Below, one piece after another: positions 20,724 through 31,043 of a stretch of DNA of 64,000 bases. Origin of the DNA: CAVQWT01 sp963717705 (GTDB lineage: Bacteria > Pseudomonadota > Gammaproteobacteria > Burkholderiales > Casimicrobiaceae). Where the stretch lies: assembly GCA_963717705.1 (NCBI GenBank), contig CAVQWT010000005.1, positions 744,001 through 808,000 on the forward strand, written 5' to 3'. Below the pieces are notes generated by a model. It was not told the DNA's origin and did not search any database. It was given only the letters and a program-made list of their open reading frames with translations. A program made the position numbers and the translations under genes. Position 1 is the first letter of the stretch; each line of letters starts with the position of its first letter.

Positions 20724-20850
20724 GCGCCGGCTGGGCCGACGGCGTGTCGGCCCAGCCGGCGCCGGCCCAGAGCAGGAACGCGATCAGCGGCAGGCGGAGG
20801 TGACGCACCGGTGCGCCGGCGCAGCCGCCGGGGGACGCGACCGGAGCCAT
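20724..20850 (-). other. orphan signal peptide of the hydrolase, out of frame
   Basis: On the minus strand, from GTG at 20808 (or ATG at 20850), a frame reads RHLRLPLIAFLLWAGAGWAD followed by TPSAQPAP, which is a good Sec signal peptide with an Ala-rich cleavage region. It then runs out of frame with the hydrolase at about 20724. Removing one C in the GCGCC there joins the two frames (AQPALAVVRTTDV). I read this as the true N-terminus separated by an indel. Confidence 0.55.
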
Positions 20851-20878
20851 GCCGTCGCTGCGGCGGGCCCCGGCGGCG

Positions 20879-23140
20879 TCAGACGACGGCGGCTTCCGGC
20901 TGCTCCTCGAACACCAGCACCACCTTGTCGTCCTCGCCGACGTCGATGGTCACCTTGCCGCCGTTGACCAGGCGGCCGAACAGGAGCTCGTCGGCCAGCG
21001 CCTTGCGGATCGCGTCCTGGATCAGGCGGGCCATCGGCCGCGCGCCCATCTGCGGATCGAAGCCCTTCTTCGCGAGGAAGGCCTTGAGCCGGTCGGTGAA
21101 CGACGCGTCGACCTTCTTCTCGTGCAGCTGGTTCTCGAGCTCGAGCAGGAACTTGTCGACCACCTTGAGGATGACCTGCCCGTCGAGCGCGGCGAACGAG
21201 ACGATGGCGTCGAGCCGGTTGCGGAACTCCGGCGTGAACAGCCGCTTGATCTCGCCCATCTCGTCGCCGGACGCGCGCATGGCCGTGAAGCCCATCGAGC
21301 CCTTCGACAGCTCCATCGCGCCCGCGTTGGTCGTCATGATGATGGTGACGTTGCGGAAGTCGGCCTTGCGCCCGTTGTTGTCGGTCAGCGTGCCGTGGTC
21401 CATCACCTGCAGCAGCACGTTGAAGACGTCCGGGTGAGCCTTCTCGATCTCGTCGAGCAGCACCACGCTGTACGGGTGCTTGGTGACCGCCTCGGTCAGC
21501 TGCCCGCCCTGGTCGAAGCCGACGTAGCCCGGCGGCGCGCCGATCAGGCGCGAAACGGCGTGCCGCTCCATGTACTCGGACATGTCGAAGCGGAGCAGCT
21601 CGACGCCGAGGCAGTACGCGAGCTGCCGCGCGACCTCGGTCTTGCCGACCCCGGTGGGCCCGCTGAACAGGAAGTTGCCGATGGGCTTGCGCGGATTGCC
21701 GAGCCCCGAGCGCGCCATCCGGATCGCGGACACCAGCGCGTCGATCGCCTGGTCCTGGCCGAACACGACGTTCTTGAGGTCGCGGTCGAGCGTCTTCAGC
21801 GCGTTGCGGTCGTCCGAGGTCACGTTCTTGGCCGGGATGCGCGCGATCTTGGCGACGATTTCCTCGACCTCGGCCTTGCCGATGACCTTCTTCTGCTTCG
21901 ACTTGGGCAGGATTTTCTGCGCGGCGCCGGCCTCGTCGATGACGTCGATGGCCTTGTCCGGGAGGTGGCGGTCGTTGATGAAGCGCGCCGACAGCTCCGC
22001 CGCGCTGGTCAGCGCCGCGGGCGCGTACTTGACGCCGTGGTGCTGCTCGAAGCGCGTCTTGAGGCCCTTGAGGATCTCGACGGTCTCGGCGATCGACGGC
22101 TCCGGCACGTCGACCTTCTGGAACCGCCGCGACAGCGCGTGATCCTTCTCGAAGATCTGCCGGTACTCGTTGTAGGTGGTGGCCCCGATGCACTTCAGCG
22201 CGCCGCTGGAAAGCGCGGGCTTGAGCAGGTTCGACGCGTCGAGCGTGCCGCCCGACGCCGCGCCGGCGCCGATGATGGTGTGGATCTCGTCGATGAACAG
22301 GATCGACTTCGGATTGTCGGCGAGCTGCTTCAGCACCGCCTTGAGGCGCTGCTCGAAGTCGCCGCGGTACTTGGTGCCGGCGAGCAGCGCGCCCATGTCG
22401 AGCGAGTACACCTGGTACTCGCCGAGCAGCGACGGCACGTCGCCGTCGTTGATGCGCCGCGCGAGGCCCTCGGCGATCGCCGTCTTGCCGACGCCGGCCT
22501 CGCCGACCAGCAGCGGATTGTTCTTGCGGCGGCGGCACAGCACCTGGATCACGCGCTCGAGCTCGTGCGCACGCCCGATCAGCGGATCGGTCTTGCCGGC
22601 CCGCGCCATGGCGTTGAGGTTGACGGTGTAGGACTCGAGCGCACCCTGGCCCTCGCCCTGGCCGTCGCCGTCGTCCTTGCTCTCCGGCTTCTCGTCCTTC
22701 TTCGCCGGGTTCTTGGCGATCCCGTGCGCGATGTAGTTGACGACGTCGAGCCGCGTGACGCCGCGCTGGTTGAGGAAGTAGACGGCGTGCGACTCCTTCT
22801 CGCCGAAGATCGCGACGAGGACGTTGGCGCCCGTCACTTCCTTCTTGCCCGACGACTGGACGTGCAGGATCGCGCGCTGGATCACGCGCTGGAAGCCCTG
22901 CGTCGGCTGCGTGTCGGCGTCCGAGTGCGGCGACAGCCGCGGCGTGTGCTCGTTGATGAAATCCGTGAGCACCCCGCGCAGCTCCTCCAGGTCGACGCCG
23001 CAGGCCTTGAGGACCTCGGCGGCCGAAGGGTTGTCCAGCATCGCGAGCAGCAGGTGCTCGACGGTGATGAACTCGTGCTGCTTCTGCCGGGCCTCGACGA
23101 AGGCCATGTGGAGGGAGACTTCCAGTTCCTGCGCGATCAT
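20879..23140 (-). CDS. clpA: ATP-dependent Clp protease ATP-binding subunit ClpA
   Basis: Two-ring AAA+ unfoldase that feeds substrates into ClpP; 753 residues, as in other proteobacteria. The N-domain (residues about 1-145) that docks ClpS starts with MIAQELEVSLHMAF. It is followed by an acidic Gly/Asp linker and the first ATPase domain with Walker A GEAGVGKT at 213-220. The second domain has Walker A GPTGVGKT near residue 495. The ClpP-contacting loop, IGL in E. coli, appears as MGF in the segment KGSMGFTAM. The ATG was chosen by homology; a longer frame upstream reads only into low-quality sequence. The gene follows clpS by 76 bp, so the unfoldase and its adaptor are likely made together. 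Confidence 0.97.
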   Translation of the reverse strand: MIAQELEVSLHMAFVEARQKQHEFITVEHLLLAMLDNPSAAEVLKACGVDLEELRGVLTDFINEHTPRLSPHSDADTQPTQGFQRVIQRAILHVQSSGKKEVTGANVLVAIFGEKESHAVYFLNQRGVTRLDVVNYIAHGIAKNPAKKDEKPESKDDGDGQGEGQGALESYTVNLNAMARAGKTDPLIGRAHELERVIQVLCRRRKNNPLLVGEAGVGKTAIAEGLARRINDGDVPSLLGEYQVYSLDMGALLAGTKYRGDFEQRLKAVLKQLADNPKSILFIDEIHTIIGAGAASGGTLDASNLLKPALSSGALKCIGATTYNEYRQIFEKDHALSRRFQKVDVPEPSIAETVEILKGLKTRFEQHHGVKYAPAALTSAAELSARFINDRHLPDKAIDVIDEAGAAQKILPKSKQKKVIGKAEVEEIVAKIARIPAKNVTSDDRNALKTLDRDLKNVVFGQDQAIDALVSAIRMARSGLGNPRKPIGNFLFSGPTGVGKTEVARQLAYCLGVELLRFDMSEYMERHAVSRLIGAPPGYVGFDQGGQLTEAVTKHPYSVVLLDEIEKAHPDVFNVLLQVMDHGTLTDNNGRKADFRNVTIIMTTNAGAMELSKGSMGFTAMRASGDEMGEIKRLFTPEFRNRLDAIVSFAALDGQVILKVVDKFLLELENQLHEKKVDASFTDRLKAFLAKKGFDPQMGARPMARLIQDAIRKALADELLFGRLVNGGKVTIDVGEDDKVVLVFEEQPEAAVV

Positions 23141-23216
23141 TGTGCTGCTCCGGGTTGCCGCGCACCGCACCGGTCGGGCGGGCGCATGCTGCCATTGACG
23201 TTGCGTTTCCCCGCGC

Positions 23217-23525
23217 TCAAGTCTCCTCCATCGTGCACTGCAGGGGATGCTGGTGCTTCCGGGCGAACTCGACCACCTGGTCGACTTTCGCCGCGGCGAC
23301 TTCACGGACGTACGTACCGCAGACCCCCATGCCCTCCCGGTGTACCTGGAGCATCACCTGGGTGGCCTTTTCCCGGCTCATGGCGAATACAGTCTGCAGC
23401 ACGACGACGACGAAGTCCATCGGCGTGTAGTCGTCGTTGAGCAGGAGAACCTTGAAGAGCGGCGGGGGCTTGAGCCGGGTCTTCTCGGCCTCCAGCAAGC
23501 CGCCGTTCTGGTTCTGCGTCGCCAT
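23217..23525 (-). CDS. clpS: ATP-dependent Clp protease adaptor ClpS
   Basis: N-end-rule adaptor of 102 residues that hands proteins with bulky N-terminal residues to ClpA. The disordered N-terminal arm (about 20 residues) is followed by the folded core with the N-degron pocket motif LNDDYTPMDFV and the conserved His in QVHREGMG. The ATG has a GAGGGA ribosome site 6 bases upstream. It lies directly upstream of clpA on the same strand and divergent from the cold-shock gene. A TTGAAA hexamer at about 23581 could be a -35, but the -10 is weak. Confidence 0.96.
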   Translation of the reverse strand: MATQNQNGGLLEAEKTRLKPPPLFKVLLLNDDYTPMDFVVVVLQTVFAMSREKATQVMLQVHREGMGVCGTYVREVAAAKVDQVVEFARKHQHPLQCTMEET

Positions 23526-23768
23526 CGTCCCTCGGGGAAAGCGGTCATGTCTCCCAATGTTTGATGATTGCAACACATTTTTCAAGGGGACAGCCGACCG
23601 GCGGCCGCTTCCGCTTGACGATTTCGCCCCCCCGCGCGTAAAAAAACACTGTTTGGCCCCCGAGCGTCCGCCCTTCCGGTTCGCCCGCGCCCCGTCGCCG
23701 TGCCGGCAGGAGGCGGTTCTCGCGGTCCAGACGCCAACATCCCGTTTTTCAGGAAGGAAGCACAGACT

Positions 23769-23972
23769 ATGGCAACCGGTACGGTCAAGTGGTTCAACGA
23801 CGCGAAGGGATTCGGCTTCATCACGCCGGACGACGGCGGCGAGGACCTGTTCGCGCACTTCTCGGCCATCAACATGCAGGGCTTCAAGTCCCTCAAGGAA
23901 GGCCAGAAGGTGAGTTTCGACGTCACCCAGGGCCCGAAGGGCAAGCAGGCCGCGAACATCCAGGCGGTGTAG
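23769..23972 (+). CDS. cold-shock domain protein
   Basis: Single cold-shock domain protein of 67 residues that binds single-stranded RNA and DNA. Both nucleic-acid motifs are intact: RNP1 as KGFGFI and RNP2 as DLFAHFSAI. The length is that of CspA-type proteins. The ATG follows an AGGAAG-type ribosome site. The gene is monocistronic: an intrinsic terminator starts 47 bp after the stop and the previous gene is divergent. The 5' region back to clpS is 243 bp and holds an A-run (about 23640-23646), leaving room for a structured leader. Whether expression responds to cold cannot be told. Confidence 0.95.
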   Translation: MATGTVKWFNDAKGFGFITPDDGGEDLFAHFSAINMQGFKSLKEGQKVSFDVTQGPKGKQAANIQAV

Positions 23973-24018
23973 CCGTCCGCGGCGTGGCGCACCGCACCGG
24001 TGCGCCGAACTTCGCCAG

Positions 24019-24042
24019 GCCCGCGGCAACGCGGGCCTTTTT
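24019..24042 (+). terminator. Rho-independent terminator after the cold-shock gene
   Basis: A perfect 7-bp stem, GCCCGCG with CGCGGGC, closes a GCAA tetraloop and is followed by C and five T. It ends the cold-shock transcript. Confidence 0.9.
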
Positions 24043-24191
24043 CATGGTGCAATGGCGTTCGCCCCCCTCCGGTCCCGCCGTCGGGTCGAATCCCCGGTCA
24101 CCGTCGAAACCGCCAGCACCCCCTCTCGCCCGCCGCTCCCGTACACGGTCCCGCACACCGTCGCGCACACCTTCCCTCCGCCACCCTCCGC

Positions 24192-25265
24192 ATGACCACC
24201 GAGCGCTTCGACAGCTTCGACCTCCTCCGCGCGGCAGGCGCGCTGCTGGTCCTCGTCTCGCACTCGTTCGCGCTGACCGGCCGGCCGGAGCCGGCGGTGC
24301 CCGGTGTCGACAGCTACGGCGGACTCGGCGTCGCGATCTTTTTCTCGATCAGCGGCTACCTCATCGCGCTGTCGTGGCAACGCGATCCGCGCCTCTACGC
24401 CTTCCTGGTCAAGCGCTCGCTGCGCATCTTCCCCGCGCTCGCTGTGGTGGTATTGCTCGCCGCGTTCGTGCTCGGCCCGCTGGTGACCCGGCTGCCGGCG
24501 GGCGAGTACCTCGCGTCGCCGGACACGTGGCGGTACCTGCGCAACATCGGGCTCTACATCAGCTACCCGCTGCCGGGCGTGTACGAGGGACTGCCCCACC
24601 CGCGGTCGGTCAACGGCTCGCTGTGGACGCTGCCGGTCGAGTTCGCGATGTACCTGATCGTCGCGCTGGTCGGCGTCCTCTGCCGCGGCCGTCCGTGGGC
24701 CTACGCCACCGCTTTCGCGCTGTTCGCGGCGCTGGCGGTCGCCTGGGTCCCGGCGCAGGCGTCGGCGACGGTCTTCTACGCGACGGACCTGCGCTACCTG
24801 GCGATCTTCGGCACCTACTACTTCGCCGGCGCGTCGATCGCCGCGTACCGGCTCGAGCGACGCCTGACGGCGCCGGCGCTCGCGCTGCTGCTGCTCGTAC
24901 TGCTGGCGACGCAATGGCTGCCGCGCGTGTTCACCGCCGTGCTGTGGATCGCGCTGCCCGCCGCCGCGGTCGCGCTGGGCCGCTCGGGCAACCGCGTCAG
25001 CGCCTGGCTGTCGGCGCGGGGCGACTTCTCCTACGGCCTCTACATCTACGCCTTCCCGGTGCAGCAGACGCTGGTGATGCTGTGGCCGAACCCGCCGATC
25101 GTGCCGTACATCGCCGCGGTGTTCGCCGTCACCCTGGCGCTCGCCGTGATGTCGTGGCACTGGATCGAGCGCCCGGCGCTGGGCCTGAAGGCGCGGCTGA
25201 CCGGCCGCACGCGTCCCGGCCACGATGCCGCCGCCGAGGCGGAGCACGTCGCCGCCGGACGCTGA
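24192..25265 (+). CDS. acyltransferase 3 family membrane protein
   Basis: Integral membrane acyltransferase (OafA/NodX-like, 357 residues) that typically O-acylates surface polysaccharides or other exported molecules. It starts with the family pattern FDSFDLLRAAGALLVLVSHSFAL, here split by a conserved Arg and a His thought to be catalytic. About ten hydrophobic segments follow, with the FFSISGYLI, RIFPALAV, WTLPVEFAMY and YGLYIYAFPVQQ signatures. The C-terminal tail is short and hydrophilic. The gene stands alone between the cold-shock terminator and convergent icd. The acceptor is unknown, and no polysaccharide genes are nearby. Confidence 0.9.
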   Translation: MTTERFDSFDLLRAAGALLVLVSHSFALTGRPEPAVPGVDSYGGLGVAIFFSISGYLIALSWQRDPRLYAFLVKRSLRIFPALAVVVLLAAFVLGPLVTRLPAGEYLASPDTWRYLRNIGLYISYPLPGVYEGLPHPRSVNGSLWTLPVEFAMYLIVALVGVLCRGRPWAYATAFALFAALAVAWVPAQASATVFYATDLRYLAIFGTYYFAGASIAAYRLERRLTAPALALLLLVLLATQWLPRVFTAVLWIALPAAAVALGRSGNRVSAWLSARGDFSYGLYIYAFPVQQTLVMLWPNPPIVPYIAAVFAVTLALAVMSWHWIERPALGLKARLTGRTRPGHDAAAEAEHVAAGR

Positions 25266-25313
25266 CGGCACGCGTGCCGACGGCGCGCCCGCACGCCGGC
25301 CGCGGAATGCAGA

Positions 25314-25339
25314 ACGGCCCGCGGGGAACGCGGGCCGTC
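25314..25339 (-). terminator. hairpin downstream of icd, candidate terminator
   Basis: Ten-base arms (ACGGCCCGCG with CGCGGGCCGT) around a short loop lie 41 bp after the icd stop. On the minus strand the stem is followed only by TCTGC, so the T-run is poor. It may end both convergent transcripts with help from Rho. Confidence 0.5.
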
Positions 25340-25379
25340 GGGTCCTGCGCGGTCGTCCCGCCGCGGCGGGGCGACCCGG

Positions 25380-26639
<1,260 letters not shown>

Positions 26640-26727
26640 GGGTTCTCCCTGATTGGACACGGCGCCGCCGGCGGTCGGCGCGCGGCGGTATGATGAATTG
26701 GTAAGCCATTGATTATCGCCGAATCCG

Positions 26728-27360
26728 ATGAATCCCGCCACGCGGCGACCGCCGCCCCGACCCTTGGCCCCGACCGCGACGGCCCCCGCCGCGGTCGTGC
26801 TGCTGAACAAGCCGTACGGCGTGCTGTGCCAGTTCACGCCGGACGGGTCAGGCAAGCCGACGCTCGCCGACTGGCTCGATGCCCCCGGCGTCTACCCGGC
26901 CGGCCGGCTCGACCACGACAGCGAGGGGCTGGTCGTGCTGACCGCCGACGGCGCGCTGCAGGCGCGGATCGCCGACCCGCGCCACAAGCTGCCCAAGACC
27001 TACCGGGTCCAGGTCGAGGGCGTCCCCGACGAGGCCCGGCTGGCTGCGCTGCGGGCCGGGGTCGAGCTGCGGGAGGGGCGCGCGGCGCCCGTCGAAGCGC
27101 GTTCGATTCCCGAGCCCGCGGGGCTGTGGCCGCGGGATCCGCCGATCCGCGTCCGCAAGGCCATTCCCACCGCCTGGCTCGAGCTCACGCTCACCGAGGG
27201 GCGGAACCGGCAGGTCCGGCGGATGACGGCGGCGGTCGGGCTGCCGACGCTGCGGCTGATCCGGCAGGCGATCGGCCCCTGGTCGATCGAGGGCCTCGCG
27301 CCGGGCGAGTCGAGGACGCTCGCCGTGGACCGCGTGCTACCATTTGGCCCCGTTCGATGA
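26728..27360 (+). CDS. rluE: 23S rRNA pseudouridine synthase, RluE type
   Basis: Pseudouridine synthase of the RsuA/RluB/E/F family (210 residues) that modifies 23S rRNA, in E. coli at U2457. A Pro/Arg-rich N-terminal tail is followed by LLNKPYGVLCQF and the catalytic GRLDHDSEGLV motif with the active Asp. TYRVQVEG and the EGRNRQVRRM segment complete the fold. It lacks the S4 domain, as RluE does. It is divergent from icd, with 88 bp between the two starts. The ribosome site is weak. Confidence 0.93.
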   Translation: MNPATRRPPPRPLAPTATAPAAVVLLNKPYGVLCQFTPDGSGKPTLADWLDAPGVYPAGRLDHDSEGLVVLTADGALQARIADPRHKLPKTYRVQVEGVPDEARLAALRAGVELREGRAAPVEARSIPEPAGLWPRDPPIRVRKAIPTAWLELTLTEGRNRQVRRMTAAVGLPTLRLIRQAIGPWSIEGLAPGESRTLAVDRVLPFGPVR

Positions 27361-27478
27361 GCCTGCCCATTTCCCGCCCGCCGCGCCGTCCGGCGCCCGC
27401 CGGCCCACTCCCCCGCCCCCGCGCAAGCTGCGCCGCCGTCGCGTCCCCGCGCCGCCGTCCGGCGCCGCGACCGACGCG

Positions 27479-28852
27479 ATGATCCGCCGCCTGATCGCCC
27501 GCCTGATGCCCGGCTCGAAGGCGCCGCGCGAGCGCGTCTACGGCCCGCACGACCATCCGATCCGGCGCGACCAGCTGTCCCGCGGCGCGCTCGAGGTCAT
27601 CCGCAAGCTGCAGGACGCCGGCTACAAGGCCTACGTCGTCGGCGGCGCCGTCCGCGACCTGTCGCTGGGCATCGTGCCCAAGGATTTCGACATCGCGACC
27701 AACGCCACGCCCGAGCAGGTGAAGCCGCTGTTCCGGCGCGCGTTCATCATCGGCCGGCGCTTCAGGCTGGTGCACGTGCACGTCGGCGCCGAAACGCTCG
27801 AAGTGTCGACGTTTCGCGCCGCGCAGACGGGCCAGGACGCGACCGACGAGCACGGGCGGCTCATCTCCGACAACGTCTACGGCTCGCACGCGGAGGACGC
27901 CGCGCGCCGCGACTTCACGATCAACGCGCTGTACTTCGACCCCGCCGACGAGACCGTCTGGGACCACGTCGGCGGCGTCGCCGACATCCGCGCCCGGCGG
28001 CTGCGGCTGATCGGCCCCCCGGTGACCCGGTACCGCGAGGACCCGGTGCGGATGCTGCGCGCGGTCCGGCTGGCGGCCAAGCTGTCGTGCGAGATCGAGC
28101 CGAAGACCGCGGCGCCGATCCCGAAGCTCGCGCCGCTGATCCAGAACGTGCCCGCCGCCCGGCTGTTCGACGAGATGCAGAAGCTGCTGCTGTCCGGCCA
28201 CGCGCTGGAATCGGTGCGCGCGCTGCGCGAGCACGGCCTGCACCACGGCGTGCTGCCGCTGCTCGACGTGATCGTCGAGCAGCCGCTCGGCCACAGCTTC
28301 CTCGACCTTGCCCTCGCCAGCACCGACGAGCGCGTGCGCGCAGACCGCCCGGTGTCGCCCGGATTCCTGTTCGCCGCGCTGCTGTGGCACGAGGTGCTCG
28401 CCACCTGGAACGCCGCCAAGGCCAAGGGCGACAAGGCGATGCCGGCGCTGTTCGACGCGATGGACCACGTGCTGCTGCAGCAGGCCAAGCGGATCGCGAT
28501 CCCGCGCCGGTTCGAGGCGACGATCAAGGAAATCTGGACGCTGCAGCCTCGCTTCGAGCAACGCTCGGGCGGGCGGCCGTTCCGCCTGCTCGAGCACCCG
28601 CGCTTCCGCGCCGGGTGGGACTTCCTCGACCTGCGCTGCCGCAGCGGCGAACTCGAGGGCGAGCTCGCCGGCCTGGCCGACTGGTGGGCGCGGTTCGCCG
28701 ACGCCGGCCCCGATGCCCGCGAGGCGATGCTGCGGCCCGACGACGGCCCGAAGAAGCGCAAGCGCTCGCGCGGACGCGGCCGCAAGCACGCCGGCGACGC
28801 CGATGGCGGCCCCGGCGAAGCGCCCGACGCCGGCCCCGACCCGGACGCGTGA
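27479..28852 (+). CDS. pcnB: poly(A) polymerase I
   Basis: Adds poly(A) tails to RNA 3' ends, which speeds decay of many bacterial transcripts. The nucleotidyltransferase signature VVGGAVRDL is followed by the metal-binding DFDIATNATPEQ, the RRAFIIGRRFRLVHV segment typical of PcnB, and RRDFTINAL. The C-terminal tail is Arg/Lys-rich (KKRKRSRGRGRK), suited to RNA binding. From the ATG at 27479 the protein is 457 residues, matching the family; the frame is open further upstream but only over Pro/Arg-rich sequence with a TTG inside rluE. Its stop overlaps the folK start (GTGA). Confidence 0.94.
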   Translation: MIRRLIARLMPGSKAPRERVYGPHDHPIRRDQLSRGALEVIRKLQDAGYKAYVVGGAVRDLSLGIVPKDFDIATNATPEQVKPLFRRAFIIGRRFRLVHVHVGAETLEVSTFRAAQTGQDATDEHGRLISDNVYGSHAEDAARRDFTINALYFDPADETVWDHVGGVADIRARRLRLIGPPVTRYREDPVRMLRAVRLAAKLSCEIEPKTAAPIPKLAPLIQNVPAARLFDEMQKLLLSGHALESVRALREHGLHHGVLPLLDVIVEQPLGHSFLDLALASTDERVRADRPVSPGFLFAALLWHEVLATWNAAKAKGDKAMPALFDAMDHVLLQQAKRIAIPRRFEATIKEIWTLQPRFEQRSGGRPFRLLEHPRFRAGWDFLDLRCRSGELEGELAGLADWWARFADAGPDAREAMLRPDDGPKKRKRSRGRGRKHAGDADGGPGEAPDAGPDPDA

Positions 28853-29361
28853 AACCCGTCGTCGCGTTCGTCGGGCTGGGCAGCAACCTCGCCCACCCGC
28901 GCCGCCAGCTCGCCCGCGCCGTGGCGGCGCTCGCGCGGCTGCCGGCCACCCGCGTCACCGGCGTGTCGCCGAACTACGTGACGGCGCCCTGGGGCACGCC
29001 GGGCCCGCAGCCCGACTACGTCAACGCGGTGGCGCGCATCGCCACCCGCCTGCCGCCGCGCGCGCTGCTGGCGGGGATGCTCGCCATCGAGCGCCGCCAG
29101 CACCGCCGGCGCGACCCCGCGGTGCCCAGGAACGCGGCGCGGACGCTCGACCTCGATTTGCTACTATACGGCCGCCGCCGGATGCACGTTCCGGCGCTGA
29201 CCGTTCCGCATCCGCGCATGCATCTGCGCGCGTTCGTCCTGCGGCCGCTGCTCGACGTCGCCCCGGCGGCGGCGATCCCCGGCCGCGGGCTCGCGCGCGG
29301 CTTCCTCGATGCGGTGCGCGGCCAGCGGATCGACCGCACCCGCACCCACATCCTGCGCTGA
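28849..29361 (+). CDS. folK: 2-amino-4-hydroxy-6-hydroxymethyldihydropteridine pyrophosphokinase
   Basis: Folate biosynthesis enzyme (HPPK) that transfers pyrophosphate from ATP to the pterin. It has 170 residues from a GTG start that overlaps the pcnB stop, so translation is probably coupled. Signatures are FVGLGSNL at the start, a YVTAPWGTPGPQPDYVNAV pterin-binding segment and the RTLDLDLLLYG metal-binding motif with two Asp residues. The late PHPRMHLRAFVL is also typical. It sits in the usual betaproteobacterial pcnB-folK-deoxynucleoside kinase order. Confidence 0.95.
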   Translation: MKPVVAFVGLGSNLAHPRRQLARAVAALARLPATRVTGVSPNYVTAPWGTPGPQPDYVNAVARIATRLPPRALLAGMLAIERRQHRRRDPAVPRNAARTLDLDLLLYGRRRMHVPALTVPHPRMHLRAFVLRPLLDVAPAAAIPGRGLARGFLDAVRGQRIDRTRTHILR

Positions 29362-29381
29362 CAGGCGCCAAGCGACCTCCG

Positions 29382-30026
<645 letters not shown>

Positions 30027-30066
30027 CGCGGCGCCGCGCCGCGACGATTCCCCACGGGGGCTCCAC

Positions 30067-30951
30067 ATGAAGATCGTCCACTCCGCCGTCGAACTGTCGG
30101 AGGCCGTCGCCGGTGCGTCGCGGGTCGCCTTCGTGCCGACGATGGGCAACCTGCACGAGGGCCACCTGACGCTGTGCCGGATCGCCCGCAAGCACGGCGA
30201 CGCCGTCGTCACCAGCATCTTCGTCAACCGGCTGCAGTTCGGCCCGAACGAGGACTTCGACCGCTATCCGCGCACGCTCGAGGCCGACCGGGCGGGACTC
30301 GAGCGCGAGGGCGTCGACGTGCTGTTCGCGCCGACCGAGCAGGAGATGTACCCGACGCCGCAGGTCTACCGCGTGCAGCCGGCGCCCCTGGCCAACGAGC
30401 TCGAGGGCGCCTTCCGGCCGGGCTTCTTCGACGGCGTCTGCACCGTCGTGCTCAAGCTGTTCAACCTCGTCCAGCCGGACGTCGCGATCTTCGGCAAGAA
30501 GGACCGCCAGCAGCTGAAGATCGTGCGGGGCATGGTCCAGCAGTTCAACATGCCGATCCAGATCGTCCCGGCGGAGACGGTGCGCGCCGACAACGGCCTC
30601 GCGCTGTCGTCGCGCAACAACTACCTGACCGCCGACGAGCTCGCCGAGGCGCCCCGGCTGCACCGCGTGCTGCGCTTCATCGCCGACGAGATCGCCGGCG
30701 GACGCACCGACTACGCCAACCTCGAGGCTGCGGGCCGCGCCGAACTCGCGAAGAACGGCTGGAAGGTGGATTACGTCGCCGTGCGCAACGGCCTCGGGCT
30801 GCGCATCCCGCACCCCGAGGGCTACGACCACGCGAACCTGCTGATCGTCCTCGGCGCGGCCAAGCTCGGCGCGACGCGGCTGATCGACAACGTCGACGTC
30901 GTCCCCGGCAGCGACATCGACGCGGTGCCCGAGCCGGGCGCGGCCCGCTGA
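30067..30951 (+). CDS. panC: pantothenate synthetase
   Basis: Joins pantoate and beta-alanine using ATP to make pantothenate, the precursor of coenzyme A. The 294-residue protein shows the nucleotidyltransferase motifs PTMGNLHEGH, FVNRLQFGPNEDFDRYPR, FGKKDRQQ and ALSSRNNYL. The ATG follows a CACGGGGG ribosome-site-like run. In many relatives panB is found in this string; it is absent here and must be elsewhere. About 90 bp of featureless DNA follow before the next gene. Confidence 0.96.
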   Translation: MKIVHSAVELSEAVAGASRVAFVPTMGNLHEGHLTLCRIARKHGDAVVTSIFVNRLQFGPNEDFDRYPRTLEADRAGLEREGVDVLFAPTEQEMYPTPQVYRVQPAPLANELEGAFRPGFFDGVCTVVLKLFNLVQPDVAIFGKKDRQQLKIVRGMVQQFNMPIQIVPAETVRADNGLALSSRNNYLTADELAEAPRLHRVLRFIADEIAGGRTDYANLEAAGRAELAKNGWKVDYVAVRNGLGLRIPHPEGYDHANLLIVLGAAKLGATRLIDNVDVVPGSDIDAVPEPGAAR

Positions 30952-31043
30952 CCCCGGTCCCGCTCCCGGCGAGGCCGCCGGCGCGCCGCGCCGCAGTCAC
31001 ACCGATCCTCCAAACCAGCAGCCCCCTCCGCGCCAACGCCCTC

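Noticed and set aside
27361..27478. Short ORF between rluE and pcnB starting at the rluE stop
   Set aside because: Pro/Arg/Ala-only peptide without a fold or family; more likely leader sequence for pcnB.
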